NCBI GenBank assembly: GCA_026225255.1
Contig: JAMFSJ010000017.1
Coordinates: 1-64,000 of the forward strand
Origin: Methylacidimicrobium fagopyrum
GTDB lineage: Bacteria > Verrucomicrobiota > Verrucomicrobiia > Limisphaerales > UBA11358
DNA length: 64,000 nt
Direction: 5' to 3'
Shown here: positions 32,756 through 42,528 of the stretch, piece after piece
How positions within the stretch are numbered: the stretch's first letter is position 1
Layout of the letters: the number at the start of each line of letters is the position of its first letter
Program-made: the position numbers and the translations under genes
Notes under the pieces: model-generated
What the model was told of the DNA's origin: nothing
The model's database searches: none
Seen by the model: the letters and a program-made list of their open reading frames with translations, nothing else

Positions 32756-35394
32756 TTCAGCTTCACCGTTTGCGGCACAACCCCGAGAATCACAAAACTG
32801 CCCTGGCCGATCAGTTCCAACTTTTGTTTTCCAGCCTCAAAACGAAAGGCGTGGAGGTTCACATTCGGACAGCCCGAAATCGTCGCGGCATTTTCCAGCA
32901 CCGTGTCCACACCGCCGCGTTCGTCCGCCTGCGCGGCAAATTCCAATTTCGGCACCTGCAGCCAGGCCTTTTGTGCGCTGTCAAAATAACCGACCAAAAT
33001 ATATACCGATTCGCCCGCTTCAAATTCCAATACCGGCAAACCCTTCTTCGCCGTTTCATGTGAGAAACGAATGCCGGTCAAACCGTCCAATTGCCGCGCA
33101 ACGTGTTCGATGGTGAAATTTCGATCAGTGAAAATTTTTGCGCCGGTTTCAATTTTGTAAGTTTCCGCGTTGGTAGAAATCAATTTAAACGCCGCCGCCG
33201 ACCATGGTTTGATTTGCGAATCATCAAGGGCAGCTGCGATGTTGGTGTTTTGTTTTAGCGCAGCCACCTTCGTCTTAAAATCTTTTAATTCAGTTTGGTA
33301 AAGTGGCAACAGTTGCGACCAAAGATAATTGGTGCCCACGCCGTTCTCGCCGCCGCGCACCGGGATTTTCCGCTGCGACGTCTGCATCGAATTCGCGTAG
33401 TGATACGTGGTGATCGTCAACTCGGCCAGCAGGCGATAATCGGAAAAGCTTTCCGCGAGAAAGGTCTCCGCCATTTCCATATCCGAAATGTCATGGCTGT
33501 AATTGTAATGCAGAACCCATTCCGCCGCTTTCACCTTGGCCGCATAATTTGCCGCCATGGCCTGAATACAATGAACATCGTTACGCAGCCGCTCGAACTC
33601 ATCGTGATTTTTTGTTACCAACGGCCCGGCGGTGTCCACAACTGAAACAGCATCACTCGCTTCACTCAAAACCTCGGCAATAATGGAATCCGGCGTCTCA
33701 CCGACATGCGACTCGTGGTTCCATTCCTTCCTCACAAACTCGTCGAGCCGCTCACCGGGCGGCGCTTGCGACAACCACAAATCTTCAATCGCCCCGTATT
33801 TATTGGGATTCACCAATTGATCCAATGTCATGCCGAGGGAAAGCGTTTGACGATTCCCTTCGGTGATGCCAAAACGACGGATCAAACGCGGTGCAATCTC
33901 GCCGGAAGAATTATAGGCGTCCAAAATTTTCTCCGCTGCGTTGGTGTTGCCGTAAAAATCCGCCAGCCGCGAAATCCAGTAAGCGTGATCTTCTGCTTCC
34001 GGCACATCAGGATTCCACGCATAACGCGCCCAGGCCTCGAACCAGATCCAGTCGCGCTGCCATTGCAATAACGGTGGATCGGCGATGTCGGGTGAATATG
34101 GCCAATTCCAATAGGACAACGGATAAAGATGAATTCCACTAGCGCTCAAACGATCACGCGCCGCCTGCACGGATTTTTTAATAAAGTTCACGTCGCCATA
34201 ACGGAACGGTTCGAGGTTGGAAAGGATGTGAATGTTGACGAGGTGCGGTCCCAGCTTGGCCATCGCGAGCTGGATCGCCTGATCTTTGCCGCGCGGCTCC
34301 CAAGTCGTGAGCGACTCGCCGTTGTATTTGGATTCCGTAAAAATATTGGAATATATCTGATACGCAGATGGCATGATCGCATACGGATCCATCGCGTGCG
34401 TGCGGATGACTACCGGCGGTTCGGTTTTCAGATTGGCGGCGCGCATTCCATCGAGCACGCCGGACAAAATCACATTAGTGCACCAGTTCAATTGATTTGC
34501 CGTGCCTTGCAAGGCTTCGCCCAAGCAGACCATCAAGCCGACGTTGGGATATTGCTTCACAAATTCCGCGATGGACTGGCGCGTGTAATCAGCCGTGAGC
34601 GGTGTCGGTGCGGAAAGTTGCGTGGAAATATGATTCGTCTCGGCAAACGGCTTCGAGACGATGATGTTATAAAACATCTGCACCAGCCAAATACCGCGCT
34701 TATCGCATTCCTCCGCCAGCCAGCGGAATTGCTCCTGATTTCTCGCGAATACATCGTCCGGCACTTCGACCGCGTAGGGATATTCTTTCAGTCGAACCAG
34801 CGATGCGAACGGATGACCGCTCCAGAGATACAGCGTATTCATGCGGTTTGCTGCGAGAAAATCCAGATATTCCACCCACAGTTTTTTATCGTAAAACCAC
34901 GGGAATAAATCCGGCGTGATGGGATATTCGTAAACGTGCCGGCCTGGCAAAATAAAAGTTTTTTGTAAACCGATGCAGGTGCCGCGAAGTTTCATCGCCG
35001 GCCCGTCGTGGAAATCTAATTCTTCCGGCAACTTGCCGGCCGCGTGAATGCGTTTGGCCAATTCCAGTGAACCATAAAACAAACCCGAATCGTCACCGGC
35101 CAAAATCGTTCGGTATTCCTTTCGCATTGCGGGCACCAGGCTGAATCCTTCAGAAATAATTCCCAATGTCGGCTGCTTGCTCAGGCAAATATTGGGTCCC
35201 GACGAATTGGCCGCCTTAACAATCACTGAACCCAAGCCAACCGATTCCAAGGCCGTCACAATTTTCTCTGCGCCAAATTCCACGCGTGGTGCGGCGTTGG
35301 TCGGAATCACAATCGAAATTATTTCCGCCTTCAGCCGGCCACAGCTGGCCATGACCAAAGCGGCCGCGATAATTTTTAAATGAAAAAATTTCAT
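32752..35394 (-). CDS. Orphan TIM-barrel glycoside hydrolase with an alpha-glucuronidase-like N-terminal domain
   Basis: 880 aa with a signal peptide (LKIIAAALVMASCGRLKA). Residues about 25-110 look like the small alpha/beta domain that precedes GH20/GH67 barrels (EFGAEKIVTALESVG, AGDDSGLFYGSLELAKRI). A barrel follows (RGTCIGLQKTF, WVEYLDFLAANRMNTLYLWSGHPF, FRWLAEECDKRGIWLVQMFYN, YPNVGLMVCLGEALQG) and then helical and beta modules. Glu in CLGEALQG is a candidate catalytic residue. I cannot assign a CAZy family; it resembles GH67/GH115-like relatives. ATG 35394 lies 1 nt past the stop of the DUF4038 gene. Confidence 0.6.
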   Translation of the reverse strand: MKFFHLKIIAAALVMASCGRLKAEIISIVIPTNAAPRVEFGAEKIVTALESVGLGSVIVKAANSSGPNICLSKQPTLGIISEGFSLVPAMRKEYRTILAGDDSGLFYGSLELAKRIHAAGKLPEELDFHDGPAMKLRGTCIGLQKTFILPGRHVYEYPITPDLFPWFYDKKLWVEYLDFLAANRMNTLYLWSGHPFASLVRLKEYPYAVEVPDDVFARNQEQFRWLAEECDKRGIWLVQMFYNIIVSKPFAETNHISTQLSAPTPLTADYTRQSIAEFVKQYPNVGLMVCLGEALQGTANQLNWCTNVILSGVLDGMRAANLKTEPPVVIRTHAMDPYAIMPSAYQIYSNIFTESKYNGESLTTWEPRGKDQAIQLAMAKLGPHLVNIHILSNLEPFRYGDVNFIKKSVQAARDRLSASGIHLYPLSYWNWPYSPDIADPPLLQWQRDWIWFEAWARYAWNPDVPEAEDHAYWISRLADFYGNTNAAEKILDAYNSSGEIAPRLIRRFGITEGNRQTLSLGMTLDQLVNPNKYGAIEDLWLSQAPPGERLDEFVRKEWNHESHVGETPDSIIAEVLSEASDAVSVVDTAGPLVTKNHDEFERLRNDVHCIQAMAANYAAKVKAAEWVLHYNYSHDISDMEMAETFLAESFSDYRLLAELTITTYHYANSMQTSQRKIPVRGGENGVGTNYLWSQLLPLYQTELKDFKTKVAALKQNTNIAAALDDSQIKPWSAAAFKLISTNAETYKIETGAKIFTDRNFTIEHVARQLDGLTGIRFSHETAKKGLPVLEFEAGESVYILVGYFDSAQKAWLQVPKLEFAAQADERGGVDTVLENAATISGCPNVNLHAFRFEAGKQKLELIGQGSFVILGVVPQTVKLK

Positions 35395-35395
35395 T

Positions 35396-36979
35396 TCAAT
35401 TTTCGACCCGCTGAATGCGAATCGCCAGGTAAGGCTTGCCGGGCAGCGCAATTGAACGACCGTCTTTGTCCACGTAAGCATAACCATCCTTTTTTTGGAG
35501 CGTGAAAATGCCGCTCACTGGCGTCACGGTCATGTTCCACGTGTCGAGGATTTCGACGGTAAATTTCAGACCGTCCGCCGACTGGAGTTTGCCCAGCGGT
35601 GGCTTGGGAATTTCAAAAACCCAATTCGACGGCGTTTCCTTGCCGAAATAGACGAGATAATATTTTCCGGGCTGGCCGCCGATCGGACAGTCCTGCCATT
35701 TATCAATCGGCTCAATGCCTTCCGCAGGTGCGGTGGCCAAAACTTTTTTCAGAAATGCCAATCGCGCGGGGCTTTCACCTTTGAGCACGCCGCCTTTGGA
35801 CCACCAAAGAATCTGATCATCGCTCTTGATGGTTTCACCATGACCGCAATAAGTTCCCGCCACGGTGGCGTTCCAAAAACGAAAAACCAATTCCTCGGCG
35901 GACAATTGTCCCCAACGATTCTCGATGTTCCCTTCGTATTTCACTTCGTCGAACACGACAGGTTTGCGATACACATCGCGATATTCCTCCGCGCGCCCAG
36001 TATCCTCCACTGCTGATCCATTTTGAATGCTCGCATGCGTGATCCACGGCAGCGTGTTATTGAAAATTTTCTGACCATTGTGGATCGAGAGCAGATGATG
36101 ATACGGATCATTCGTCGAAACGATTTCGCCGAAGTGCACGAAATCAGATTCTTTTTTCTCCTTCATAAAATCCCATTCATTCGCCAGCGACCACCAGACA
36201 TTGCGATACGCGGAGAGACGCGCGACCACGTAACGCAAATAGCGATCATCAGCGGTTGCCGGCATCCGGTCAAAGCCCCAATGCCCTTCGTCATATGGAT
36301 GGAATAAAATAATGTCCGCTTCAATGCCGAGCTTCTGCAAATCAGCCACCCGTTGTTCCAGATGTTGAAAATATTTCGGATTGAAATGCGTAAAATCCCA
36401 GTTCGTTGTCGACGGGTCGCCGACGAACGGATACAGAATCGGCTCGTTTGTGTTCCACGTGTAACGCTTAGGAAAAACGCAGAATCGAAGTTTATTGAAT
36501 GGCGCACTAGGAAGTGTTCGCAAAGTTTGTTCCTGCAACGCCTCAGCTTGCAAATGCCACACGTAACACGTCGTGCCAAGCTCTTCATAAGGCGAACCAT
36601 CCGCGTAAGCAAAATGATACGTGTTCGCTACGCGCACCGGCCCGTGATTTTCCGGCGCCGGTTTGGTCGCGGTGAATTCACCCGATTTGCCAACAAGTTC
36701 TGCGCAGGAACTTTTCGTGATGTAATGCCATTCACCTTGTATTGGCGGCATGAAACGAACGCGATAAATGCCGTTACCATCATAAAAACCGTTCGCCTCG
36801 ATAACCGAATCGCCCTGTGTGAAGCGGGCGGAAAAATTCACATCAAGAAAGGGATTGCCATTTGTCGGACCACTCAGCGCCACTTCAAAAACGCCCCATT
36901 GTTCGACCTTGATTTGCGCCGCACCCAGCGGCAACACAAAAATCAGCGATAACAAAGTGATGATCCTGGCCGGTTTCAT
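35396..36979 (-). CDS. DUF5060-DUF4038 glycosidase (GH140 apiosidase-like)
   Basis: 527 aa with a signal peptide (IITLLSLIFVLPLGAA). A beta-sandwich DUF5060 domain (KVEQWGVFEVALSGPTNGNPFLDV) precedes a DUF4038 TIM barrel: NTYHFAYADGSPYEELGTTC, DIILFHPYDEGHWGF, NVWWSLANEWDF with the candidate acid/base Glu near 264, and VVFDEVKYEG with the candidate nucleophile near 344. A C-terminal beta domain follows. GH140 enzymes release apiose-linked units from RG-II; membership here is inferred from the shared DUF4038 barrel. Confidence 0.75.
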   Translation of the reverse strand: MKPARIITLLSLIFVLPLGAAQIKVEQWGVFEVALSGPTNGNPFLDVNFSARFTQGDSVIEANGFYDGNGIYRVRFMPPIQGEWHYITKSSCAELVGKSGEFTATKPAPENHGPVRVANTYHFAYADGSPYEELGTTCYVWHLQAEALQEQTLRTLPSAPFNKLRFCVFPKRYTWNTNEPILYPFVGDPSTTNWDFTHFNPKYFQHLEQRVADLQKLGIEADIILFHPYDEGHWGFDRMPATADDRYLRYVVARLSAYRNVWWSLANEWDFMKEKKESDFVHFGEIVSTNDPYHHLLSIHNGQKIFNNTLPWITHASIQNGSAVEDTGRAEEYRDVYRKPVVFDEVKYEGNIENRWGQLSAEELVFRFWNATVAGTYCGHGETIKSDDQILWWSKGGVLKGESPARLAFLKKVLATAPAEGIEPIDKWQDCPIGGQPGKYYLVYFGKETPSNWVFEIPKPPLGKLQSADGLKFTVEILDTWNMTVTPVSGIFTLQKKDGYAYVDKDGRSIALPGKPYLAIRIQRVEN

Positions 36980-36983
36980 AAAT

Positions 36984-39974
36984 TCATTTGCGGGTGAGCC
37001 AAACCACTCCGGCCGGCAACGAAACTTTTCCGCCTGCTTGAATGGTGTCTGATGAGGGTAGCAACCCGCCGGTTTTCTGATTCACGACCTGCACCTGAAA
37101 CGCTCCCGTTTCCCCGGACAAATCCAATTCCACCGATGAATTTCCTCTGGAGTAAACCAAGATTTGTTTTCCCTGCTCGCGCAAAACCCAGCAATCTTTC
37201 GTCGAAGCTTCCGGCCACGGACTCATTTGCGGAATCGCCGTCAGTAGGTTTTTATCCGCCGTTTGCGGCAAGTCGGGCATGGAACCACCGGCGCACAGAA
37301 ATGCCCATGCACCGCGCAGATTGGTATCTTCGCCGGACGCAATAATGACCTTGTTCGGAAATTTCTGACGATATTCCGCCGCCATCATTGCGAGATTTTC
37401 GTCATCCGGAGAACCACCTTTCCATTGGCGTTCAAATTGGCGCGGCGATTGGTTTTGTCCACCCTTCGGCGCGAACAAACCTTTTTCGGTCTCCCACCAA
37501 TAACGGAAACAAATCACGTCCACGATTTGGCGGCGTTGCGCGTCTGCCAAAATTGCATCTTGCACATCCTTCGTCGCCGCCAATGCGATGAGCGGATGCT
37601 GCTTCGTCTTGGCTTCCCAATCGCTGATTGTATCCAGCCAGAATTGTTCAAACGCGAGCGGCCCGGTAAATTCTGAGCTGGTGAATTGGATCACGTTCGG
37701 GACGTTCGTAAAATTATTCAAATTTTGCCGGATGAAATTTTCGTGCAACGCGCGGCGAACCGGATTCGTCGCGTCATAAAATTGCGGTGCCATCACGATC
37801 CGCTTTTCAACCTCGAACGGCGGCTCGTGAAACCCAGTGTCATTGATATTATTTTGCGAGCGCCACGGGCAATCCACCCAATGTGCGCCGTCTTCGAGAA
37901 TGTTATGTTGGAAATAATTTTCGTTGAATAAAACCAAACCGCGCGCATCGCAAATTTCGGCAAAATTTTTCAAGCGCGACCAATACCACAGATTGAATTT
38001 AGTCAGGTCATACTTGCTCAAACCATCCCACGCCGTGCCCACACCACTGCGCGCGAAAGGCTGTTCGTAAAACGGCGGCCAAACGTCGCCGGACATGCGG
38101 CGCACACGCTCATGATCTTCGCGACGGCGGTCATACCAAAGGCCGTAATGATGGTCGAGGGCAATGCAGTTTTCAGAAACCATTCCGTCCGCCACCGCGT
38201 TCAGGTCGTCAGTCAAACCCACACCGGTTCGTCCCGGCGCAAAACGCGTCAGGTTTACGCCGTAGTTTTTCACATCGCTGGGAAGAAGGTTGCCGCGCCA
38301 CCAATTGACGAGTTGCACGCCGCCGATAAGCAATTTCCCATCGCAAACCAGCCAGCCATTCGTGATGGAAATAGGGTGCGGTGAAGAGTGGATTTCCAGC
38401 GGTGCATCGGGAATTTCATCCACGGATTTTGCCGTTGAAAAATCTGCTGAAAAAGTTACGGGCGCGAGCAATCGATCCGCGGCGTCAGCACCCAAGCGAT
38501 CCGCCAATTGCGCAGTAAACAAACTATCGGGGCGGACGGATTCATTAGACTGACGCCAGATACCGTTGCCGGCAAATTCGCCCCAAGACCCAAACGCCCA
38601 ATTCTGCGCGCCGGGCGGATTCTCGCAGGCAGTTTTAGCCGAAACGCAATTCCACAAAACTGAATTCGCCGCCGACCAGCCCGCGCCTTCCCCGTCCGAA
38701 CCGCGATTGATCAGGCTCAAACCGTTGCCGTCAATCCGCACAGTGTCGAAGAGCGTGCCGCTCGCCCAACTGGTAATCGCACCGCTATCGGCGCTTGGCA
38801 AAATCGCATCGCACTGCACAAAGGCATTCGGTCCGGCGGCGCCGTGGCCGACCGCAAAATCGTGACGGCCATTTTCCGCGCGACAATGCAAAAACAAAAC
38901 CGACTGGCCCATCGTAAAAAAGGTATTCCGCCGGCCGCCGGCATTTTCTGAAATCGGCGCGAGCGAAGCACAATCTTTGACCGTGACATGCTGACAGTTT
39001 TCATAAACCGCCACTGCTGAACCGGCGAAATGCGTGAAGGTGATTTGCCGGATCCACACTTCGGCGGCGTTTTCTAGCGTGATGGCAAACCAGGAATGAT
39101 TTTCGTCTTTGAAGTTTTGCGGATCAAAAGTGGATTCAAGCCGTAGATTTTCAACGCCCACATTTTCAATCCGTCCCGGCCAGGAATACGTTTTCACCGA
39201 ACCGCCGCCAAAATTAGTTTCCATCGCCGTCGTGATCGGCGAATCAATAGTGATCTGATTGCCCGCAATGTTTTGAATGACACGAGCCCAAACCAGATCG
39301 CGGCTGCCGGGTTTCCACACGAGCCGCCAATCATTCAGGCCGCCGCCAAAATCCGTCATACCCAGCGTATCAATCCATTTTTGCGGACTGGGTCGCGTGA
39401 TAAAAATAGCGTCACCCACTTTCAAACCGGTGGCGTCTTTGACGCGAAAACTCAATGCGCCGACGGGAACGTAATCGTCGGTGATTTGCCAGCTTGAATT
39501 TGTAGTGGTTGAATAATCACTTTGTCCAAAAATGCGAATCAGCGTTCGCCGGTCAAGTCCGGCGGCCACGAGCATGGTTTCATTGGTGCCTTGTCCGCGC
39601 AAAACCACACCGGAGTTGGTGATCTGCAGTTGCCCGGAAATTTCGTGTCGGCCTTTGAGCAATAAAATTGCGCCGCGAATGCCGTTCGTGTCAGCGGGCA
39701 GACTCGCAACGTAATTAATCGCTTTTTGAATGCGTGCCGTCTCGTCACCAACGATTGGTGAAACCGCCACGCGAACCGGCGCCTCAGGAATCATGCGGTT
39801 GCCGCCAAAATAACCGGCGGTGGAAAAATCAGGAACACGGTTACTCCGTGCATCCACGTCATAAACCAGTTTACCGTCCGCACCGGTGGCAATGATCGGG
39901 GTGATGATTTTTTTCGGCGCCGCGTGAAGCGTCAAAGCGGTTCCCAGTAAAATCAAAGCGAGAATTTTCTTCAT
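36984..39974 (-). CDS. Pectate-lyase-like beta-helix fused to a second catalytic-type domain (DUF6298-like)
   Basis: 996 aa with a signal peptide (ILALILLGTALTLHA). Residues about 75-480 form a right-handed beta-helix (IQKAINYVASLPADTNGIRG, GVVLRGQGTNETML, ITFTHFAGSAVAVYENCQHVTVKDC). Residues about 590-920 look like a barrel-type domain (YGLWYDRRREDHERVRRMSG, YFQHNILEDGAHWVDCPWRS, NVIQFTSSEFTGPLAFEQFWLD, VDVICFRYWWETEKGL), and a short beta-sandwich ends the protein. I associate this second part with DUF6298 from memory. No catalytic residue is assigned. Position within the operon argues for a pectin backbone or side-chain enzyme. Confidence 0.65.
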   Translation of the reverse strand: MKKILALILLGTALTLHAAPKKIITPIIATGADGKLVYDVDARSNRVPDFSTAGYFGGNRMIPEAPVRVAVSPIVGDETARIQKAINYVASLPADTNGIRGAILLLKGRHEISGQLQITNSGVVLRGQGTNETMLVAAGLDRRTLIRIFGQSDYSTTTNSSWQITDDYVPVGALSFRVKDATGLKVGDAIFITRPSPQKWIDTLGMTDFGGGLNDWRLVWKPGSRDLVWARVIQNIAGNQITIDSPITTAMETNFGGGSVKTYSWPGRIENVGVENLRLESTFDPQNFKDENHSWFAITLENAAEVWIRQITFTHFAGSAVAVYENCQHVTVKDCASLAPISENAGGRRNTFFTMGQSVLFLHCRAENGRHDFAVGHGAAGPNAFVQCDAILPSADSGAITSWASGTLFDTVRIDGNGLSLINRGSDGEGAGWSAANSVLWNCVSAKTACENPPGAQNWAFGSWGEFAGNGIWRQSNESVRPDSLFTAQLADRLGADAADRLLAPVTFSADFSTAKSVDEIPDAPLEIHSSPHPISITNGWLVCDGKLLIGGVQLVNWWRGNLLPSDVKNYGVNLTRFAPGRTGVGLTDDLNAVADGMVSENCIALDHHYGLWYDRRREDHERVRRMSGDVWPPFYEQPFARSGVGTAWDGLSKYDLTKFNLWYWSRLKNFAEICDARGLVLFNENYFQHNILEDGAHWVDCPWRSQNNINDTGFHEPPFEVEKRIVMAPQFYDATNPVRRALHENFIRQNLNNFTNVPNVIQFTSSEFTGPLAFEQFWLDTISDWEAKTKQHPLIALAATKDVQDAILADAQRRQIVDVICFRYWWETEKGLFAPKGGQNQSPRQFERQWKGGSPDDENLAMMAAEYRQKFPNKVIIASGEDTNLRGAWAFLCAGGSMPDLPQTADKNLLTAIPQMSPWPEASTKDCWVLREQGKQILVYSRGNSSVELDLSGETGAFQVQVVNQKTGGLLPSSDTIQAGGKVSLPAGVVWLTRK

Positions 39975-41479
39975 GGCAATTTTCCTTCCAGCTTCGCCAG
40001 TTTGTCCGTGCGGGCAATTTCTTTTCCATCCGCAAAAATCGCCAACCCCTTACCCTGTCCGTAACGTGAACCGTCTTGGTCCCAAAGGATTGTAAGCCAG
40101 TGGCCATGATATTTCACGGCGTCGAGGCAGAAATAATTCCACGTGCCTGACGGTAATAGCGGCCAAACTTCCACCACGTTATCCGCGCGTGGAACGAGGC
40201 CGACCACGCCGGTGATGACCAGATCGGCAAAAGTAGAATGATTATAAAAACGGCTGCGGTCGCCCTTGCCGTTGATCCATTGACCTGTCGTTTCGTCCAG
40301 ATATTCGCCGATATAAGGTTTGCCGTCGGCGTGCTGGCTGGCGACATAAGTCAGAAACGCATCATAATAATCCTGCACGCTGACCACATCTTGCGGGTAG
40401 TCGCGCAGCACATTCGCCAAGGCCGTGAGCGTTTGCGAGGTGGCGAAGGGCCACACCGCACCGTCCCATTCGCAATGGCCATAACCATGCGTGCGGAAAA
40501 AGGGACTGCGCCGTTCGGCCGTGGTGAGACCATATGCGGCGTGAAAGCCTTGCGGGTCGGCGAACTGCTTCCAAGCGATTTCGTAGCCTTGATTGGCATC
40601 GGGTAGATTAAACAGCCACGGAATGAAACCCAGTTCCTCGCGCACGTCGGAAAAATTTCCGTCACCCCCGCGCACTTCAAAAAACTTTGACGTTGGATTC
40701 CACAAATTGGTTTCGACGCGATTTTTCAACTGTGCGGCTTTCGCGTCAAATTCGGCGGCGATTTTTGGTTTGCCGGCCAGCCGTGCGATGTTGGCGATCG
40801 CCTGGGCGTTGCCGAACATGTAGCTGTTGATGGTAGGACGCAGATTTTCGTTTGTGCGCGAACCGCTGATGGATTCCTCCATCGCATCGCGGACATCGAA
40901 TTGCCAGAACAGGCCATTGGTCGTGAGCCGCTCGGATTCCCATTGCGCATAATCACGCGTCAAATTATTGAGCAACGAGACGACAATTTTTTTATCGCCG
41001 GTGACGAGATAGCGTTGCCACAGCGCAGCGTCCAACCAACTGCTGAATTTATGCAATTGCTGACGGCTCGTAGAATCGTGCAGCCAATAATGGACATAAT
41101 CGTCGAGATAATTTTGATCATGCAGCCAGCGGCCTTCGCCGAGTTGATGTCCCAACGCACTGCTGACGGGCGCGGGCCGCGTAAGAAATTCGCTGAACAC
41201 AAAACCGTTGGGTGTCCGCTCCAGATGTTTGCGGAACGACCACCAGCGGAAATAATACATTTCTTCGACTTCGTGATCCGGGCACTCGAATAATGGGATT
41301 TCCTTTTGCAGCCAGCTCCAGGAATCGTTGTTGGAAATGTAGTTGGTGACGTTTTCGTCCGTCATGGAATTGAACTGTGTAATGTAGTGGGCGAAGGCAT
41401 CGGGTTTGAGAATGGATGAGTCTGCCGCGTGAGAAGTTTGCATCGCGAAATACGCGAGACTGGCAATGGCGAGACCCAT
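39971..41479 (-). CDS. (alpha/alpha)6-barrel glycoside hydrolase (MGH1-like)
   Basis: 502 aa with a signal peptide (MGLAIASLAYFAMQTSHAAD). Helical-barrel motifs: YYFRWWSFRKHLE, LGHQLGEGRWLHDQNYLDDYVHYWL, FWQFDVRDAMEESISGSR (candidate Asp), GYGHCEWDGAVWPFATSQTLTAL, and WINGKGDRSRFYNHSTFADLVITG near the C-terminus. The fold is that of MGH1/GH63-like glycosidases; GH142 beta-L-arabinofuranosidase is one candidate family. An in-frame ATG at 41596 would add about 39 residues encoded largely by a palindromic repeat, so 41479 is preferred. Overlaps the beta-helix gene by 4 nt. Confidence 0.7.
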   Translation of the reverse strand: MGLAIASLAYFAMQTSHAADSSILKPDAFAHYITQFNSMTDENVTNYISNNDSWSWLQKEIPLFECPDHEVEEMYYFRWWSFRKHLERTPNGFVFSEFLTRPAPVSSALGHQLGEGRWLHDQNYLDDYVHYWLHDSTSRQQLHKFSSWLDAALWQRYLVTGDKKIVVSLLNNLTRDYAQWESERLTTNGLFWQFDVRDAMEESISGSRTNENLRPTINSYMFGNAQAIANIARLAGKPKIAAEFDAKAAQLKNRVETNLWNPTSKFFEVRGGDGNFSDVREELGFIPWLFNLPDANQGYEIAWKQFADPQGFHAAYGLTTAERRSPFFRTHGYGHCEWDGAVWPFATSQTLTALANVLRDYPQDVVSVQDYYDAFLTYVASQHADGKPYIGEYLDETTGQWINGKGDRSRFYNHSTFADLVITGVVGLVPRADNVVEVWPLLPSGTWNYFCLDAVKYHGHWLTILWDQDGSRYGQGKGLAIFADGKEIARTDKLAKLEGKLP

Positions 41480-41501
41480 TAGCTTGGGCAAAGAACCCAC
41501 C

Positions 41502-41545
41502 TCACCCCGGCCCTCTCCCCCCAGCCGATGGGCGGAGAGGGAGAA
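41502..41545. repeat. Palindromic repeat in the operon gap upstream of the MGH1-like gene
   Basis: CCCTCTCC (41511-41518) and GGAGAGGG (41534-41541) form a perfect 8-bp stem, flanked by CACCCCGG. It resembles the arms of the repeat inserted in the GH78 gene at 17137-17254. It lies in the only gap of more than 100 nt in this part of the operon. Confidence 0.55.
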
Positions 41546-41603
41546 ATACGCCCGGCGTTGGGCGAGAATTCTCCATATGTTTATTGGGTGACTCATTTCG
41601 CGT

Positions 41604-42527
41604 TCACAGATTCAGCTGGGACAATTCGGCTTCGATTTCCTTCAAGCGCGCTTGGACCAGATCCCGTTCTTCGGTGCGGAAACGATGAAAGGGTTCCGCC
41701 ATAAAATCGTCACAAATACCCTGACAAGCCAGCGCACATTTAATGCCCTTGATGATCGAAGAAGAATATTTGCCGATGTGATAAAAGGAATCGCTGATGC
41801 GCTGGATTTGATTTTGCAAGGTCTGAGCCCGGTCAAGATCCCCCGCGCGATGCGCTTCGATCACTTTGACATAGAGCTTGGGAAATAAATTAGCGCCGCC
41901 ACTGACCCCGCCACTCCCGCCGAGTTGGAGCGACGCGAGTAATTTTTCTTCGGGCCCGATCAACACGGACCAATCCGGCCGCTGCTGGATCAGTTCCACC
42001 GCTTGTTCGAAATAATTCAAGTCGCCCGAACTGTCTTTGAAACCGATGATGCGTGGATTATCCAGCGCGCGGCGAATTGTCTCCAATTCAAAATGCACTT
42101 TCGTCAATGCCGGCATGTTGTAGATGAACAATGGCAGCGGCAGTTCCGGCACGAGATGATCGAGATATTCCGACAACTCCGGTTGTGCTTCGGGCAGATA
42201 ATACGGAGGCGCGAGCACGACGGCATTTGCGCCCGCATCGGTGGCACAGTGCGCGACGTTCACGGATTCGACGAACGCCGTATCCGTAATTCCGACCAGC
42301 ACCGGCACGCGCTGGTTGACTTGACGGCAAACACGTTCGATCAATTCGCGGCGCAAGCGATAGCTCAAGCTGGGGCCTTCGCCGGTCGTGCCGAGAATGA
42401 ATAGACCGTTCACGCCGCCCGCCAGAATGTGTTCGATCAGCCGTTCAAGGCCGGCGACATCCAGTTCATCGCGCGCGCGCAACGGCGTGATCATGGGCGG
42501 GACGATTCCGGTTAAAGGCAATTTCAT
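41604..42527 (-). CDS. DapA-family aldolase/dehydratase (2-keto-3-deoxy acid type)
   Basis: Class I Schiff-base lyase, 307 aa, cytoplasmic. Motifs: GTTGEGPSLSYRLRRELIE near residue 45, the tyrosine in IYNMPALTK near 136, the Schiff-base lysine in GFKDSSGDLNYFEQ near 163, and GGVSGGANLFPKLYVKV. The family includes DHDPS, N-acetylneuraminate lyase, KDG aldolase and KdgD. In a pectin operon beside a transporter, cleavage of a 2-keto-3-deoxy sugar acid is more likely than lysine synthesis, but the sequence alone does not decide. ATG 42527 avoids a 14-nt overlap with the upstream gene that the start at 42542 would need. Confidence 0.85.
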   Translation of the reverse strand: MKLPLTGIVPPMITPLRARDELDVAGLERLIEHILAGGVNGLFILGTTGEGPSLSYRLRRELIERVCRQVNQRVPVLVGITDTAFVESVNVAHCATDAGANAVVLAPPYYLPEAQPELSEYLDHLVPELPLPLFIYNMPALTKVHFELETIRRALDNPRIIGFKDSSGDLNYFEQAVELIQQRPDWSVLIGPEEKLLASLQLGGSGGVSGGANLFPKLYVKVIEAHRAGDLDRAQTLQNQIQRISDSFYHIGKYSSSIIKGIKCALACQGICDDFMAEPFHRFRTEERDLVQARLKEIEAELSQLNL

Positions 42528-42528
42528 T

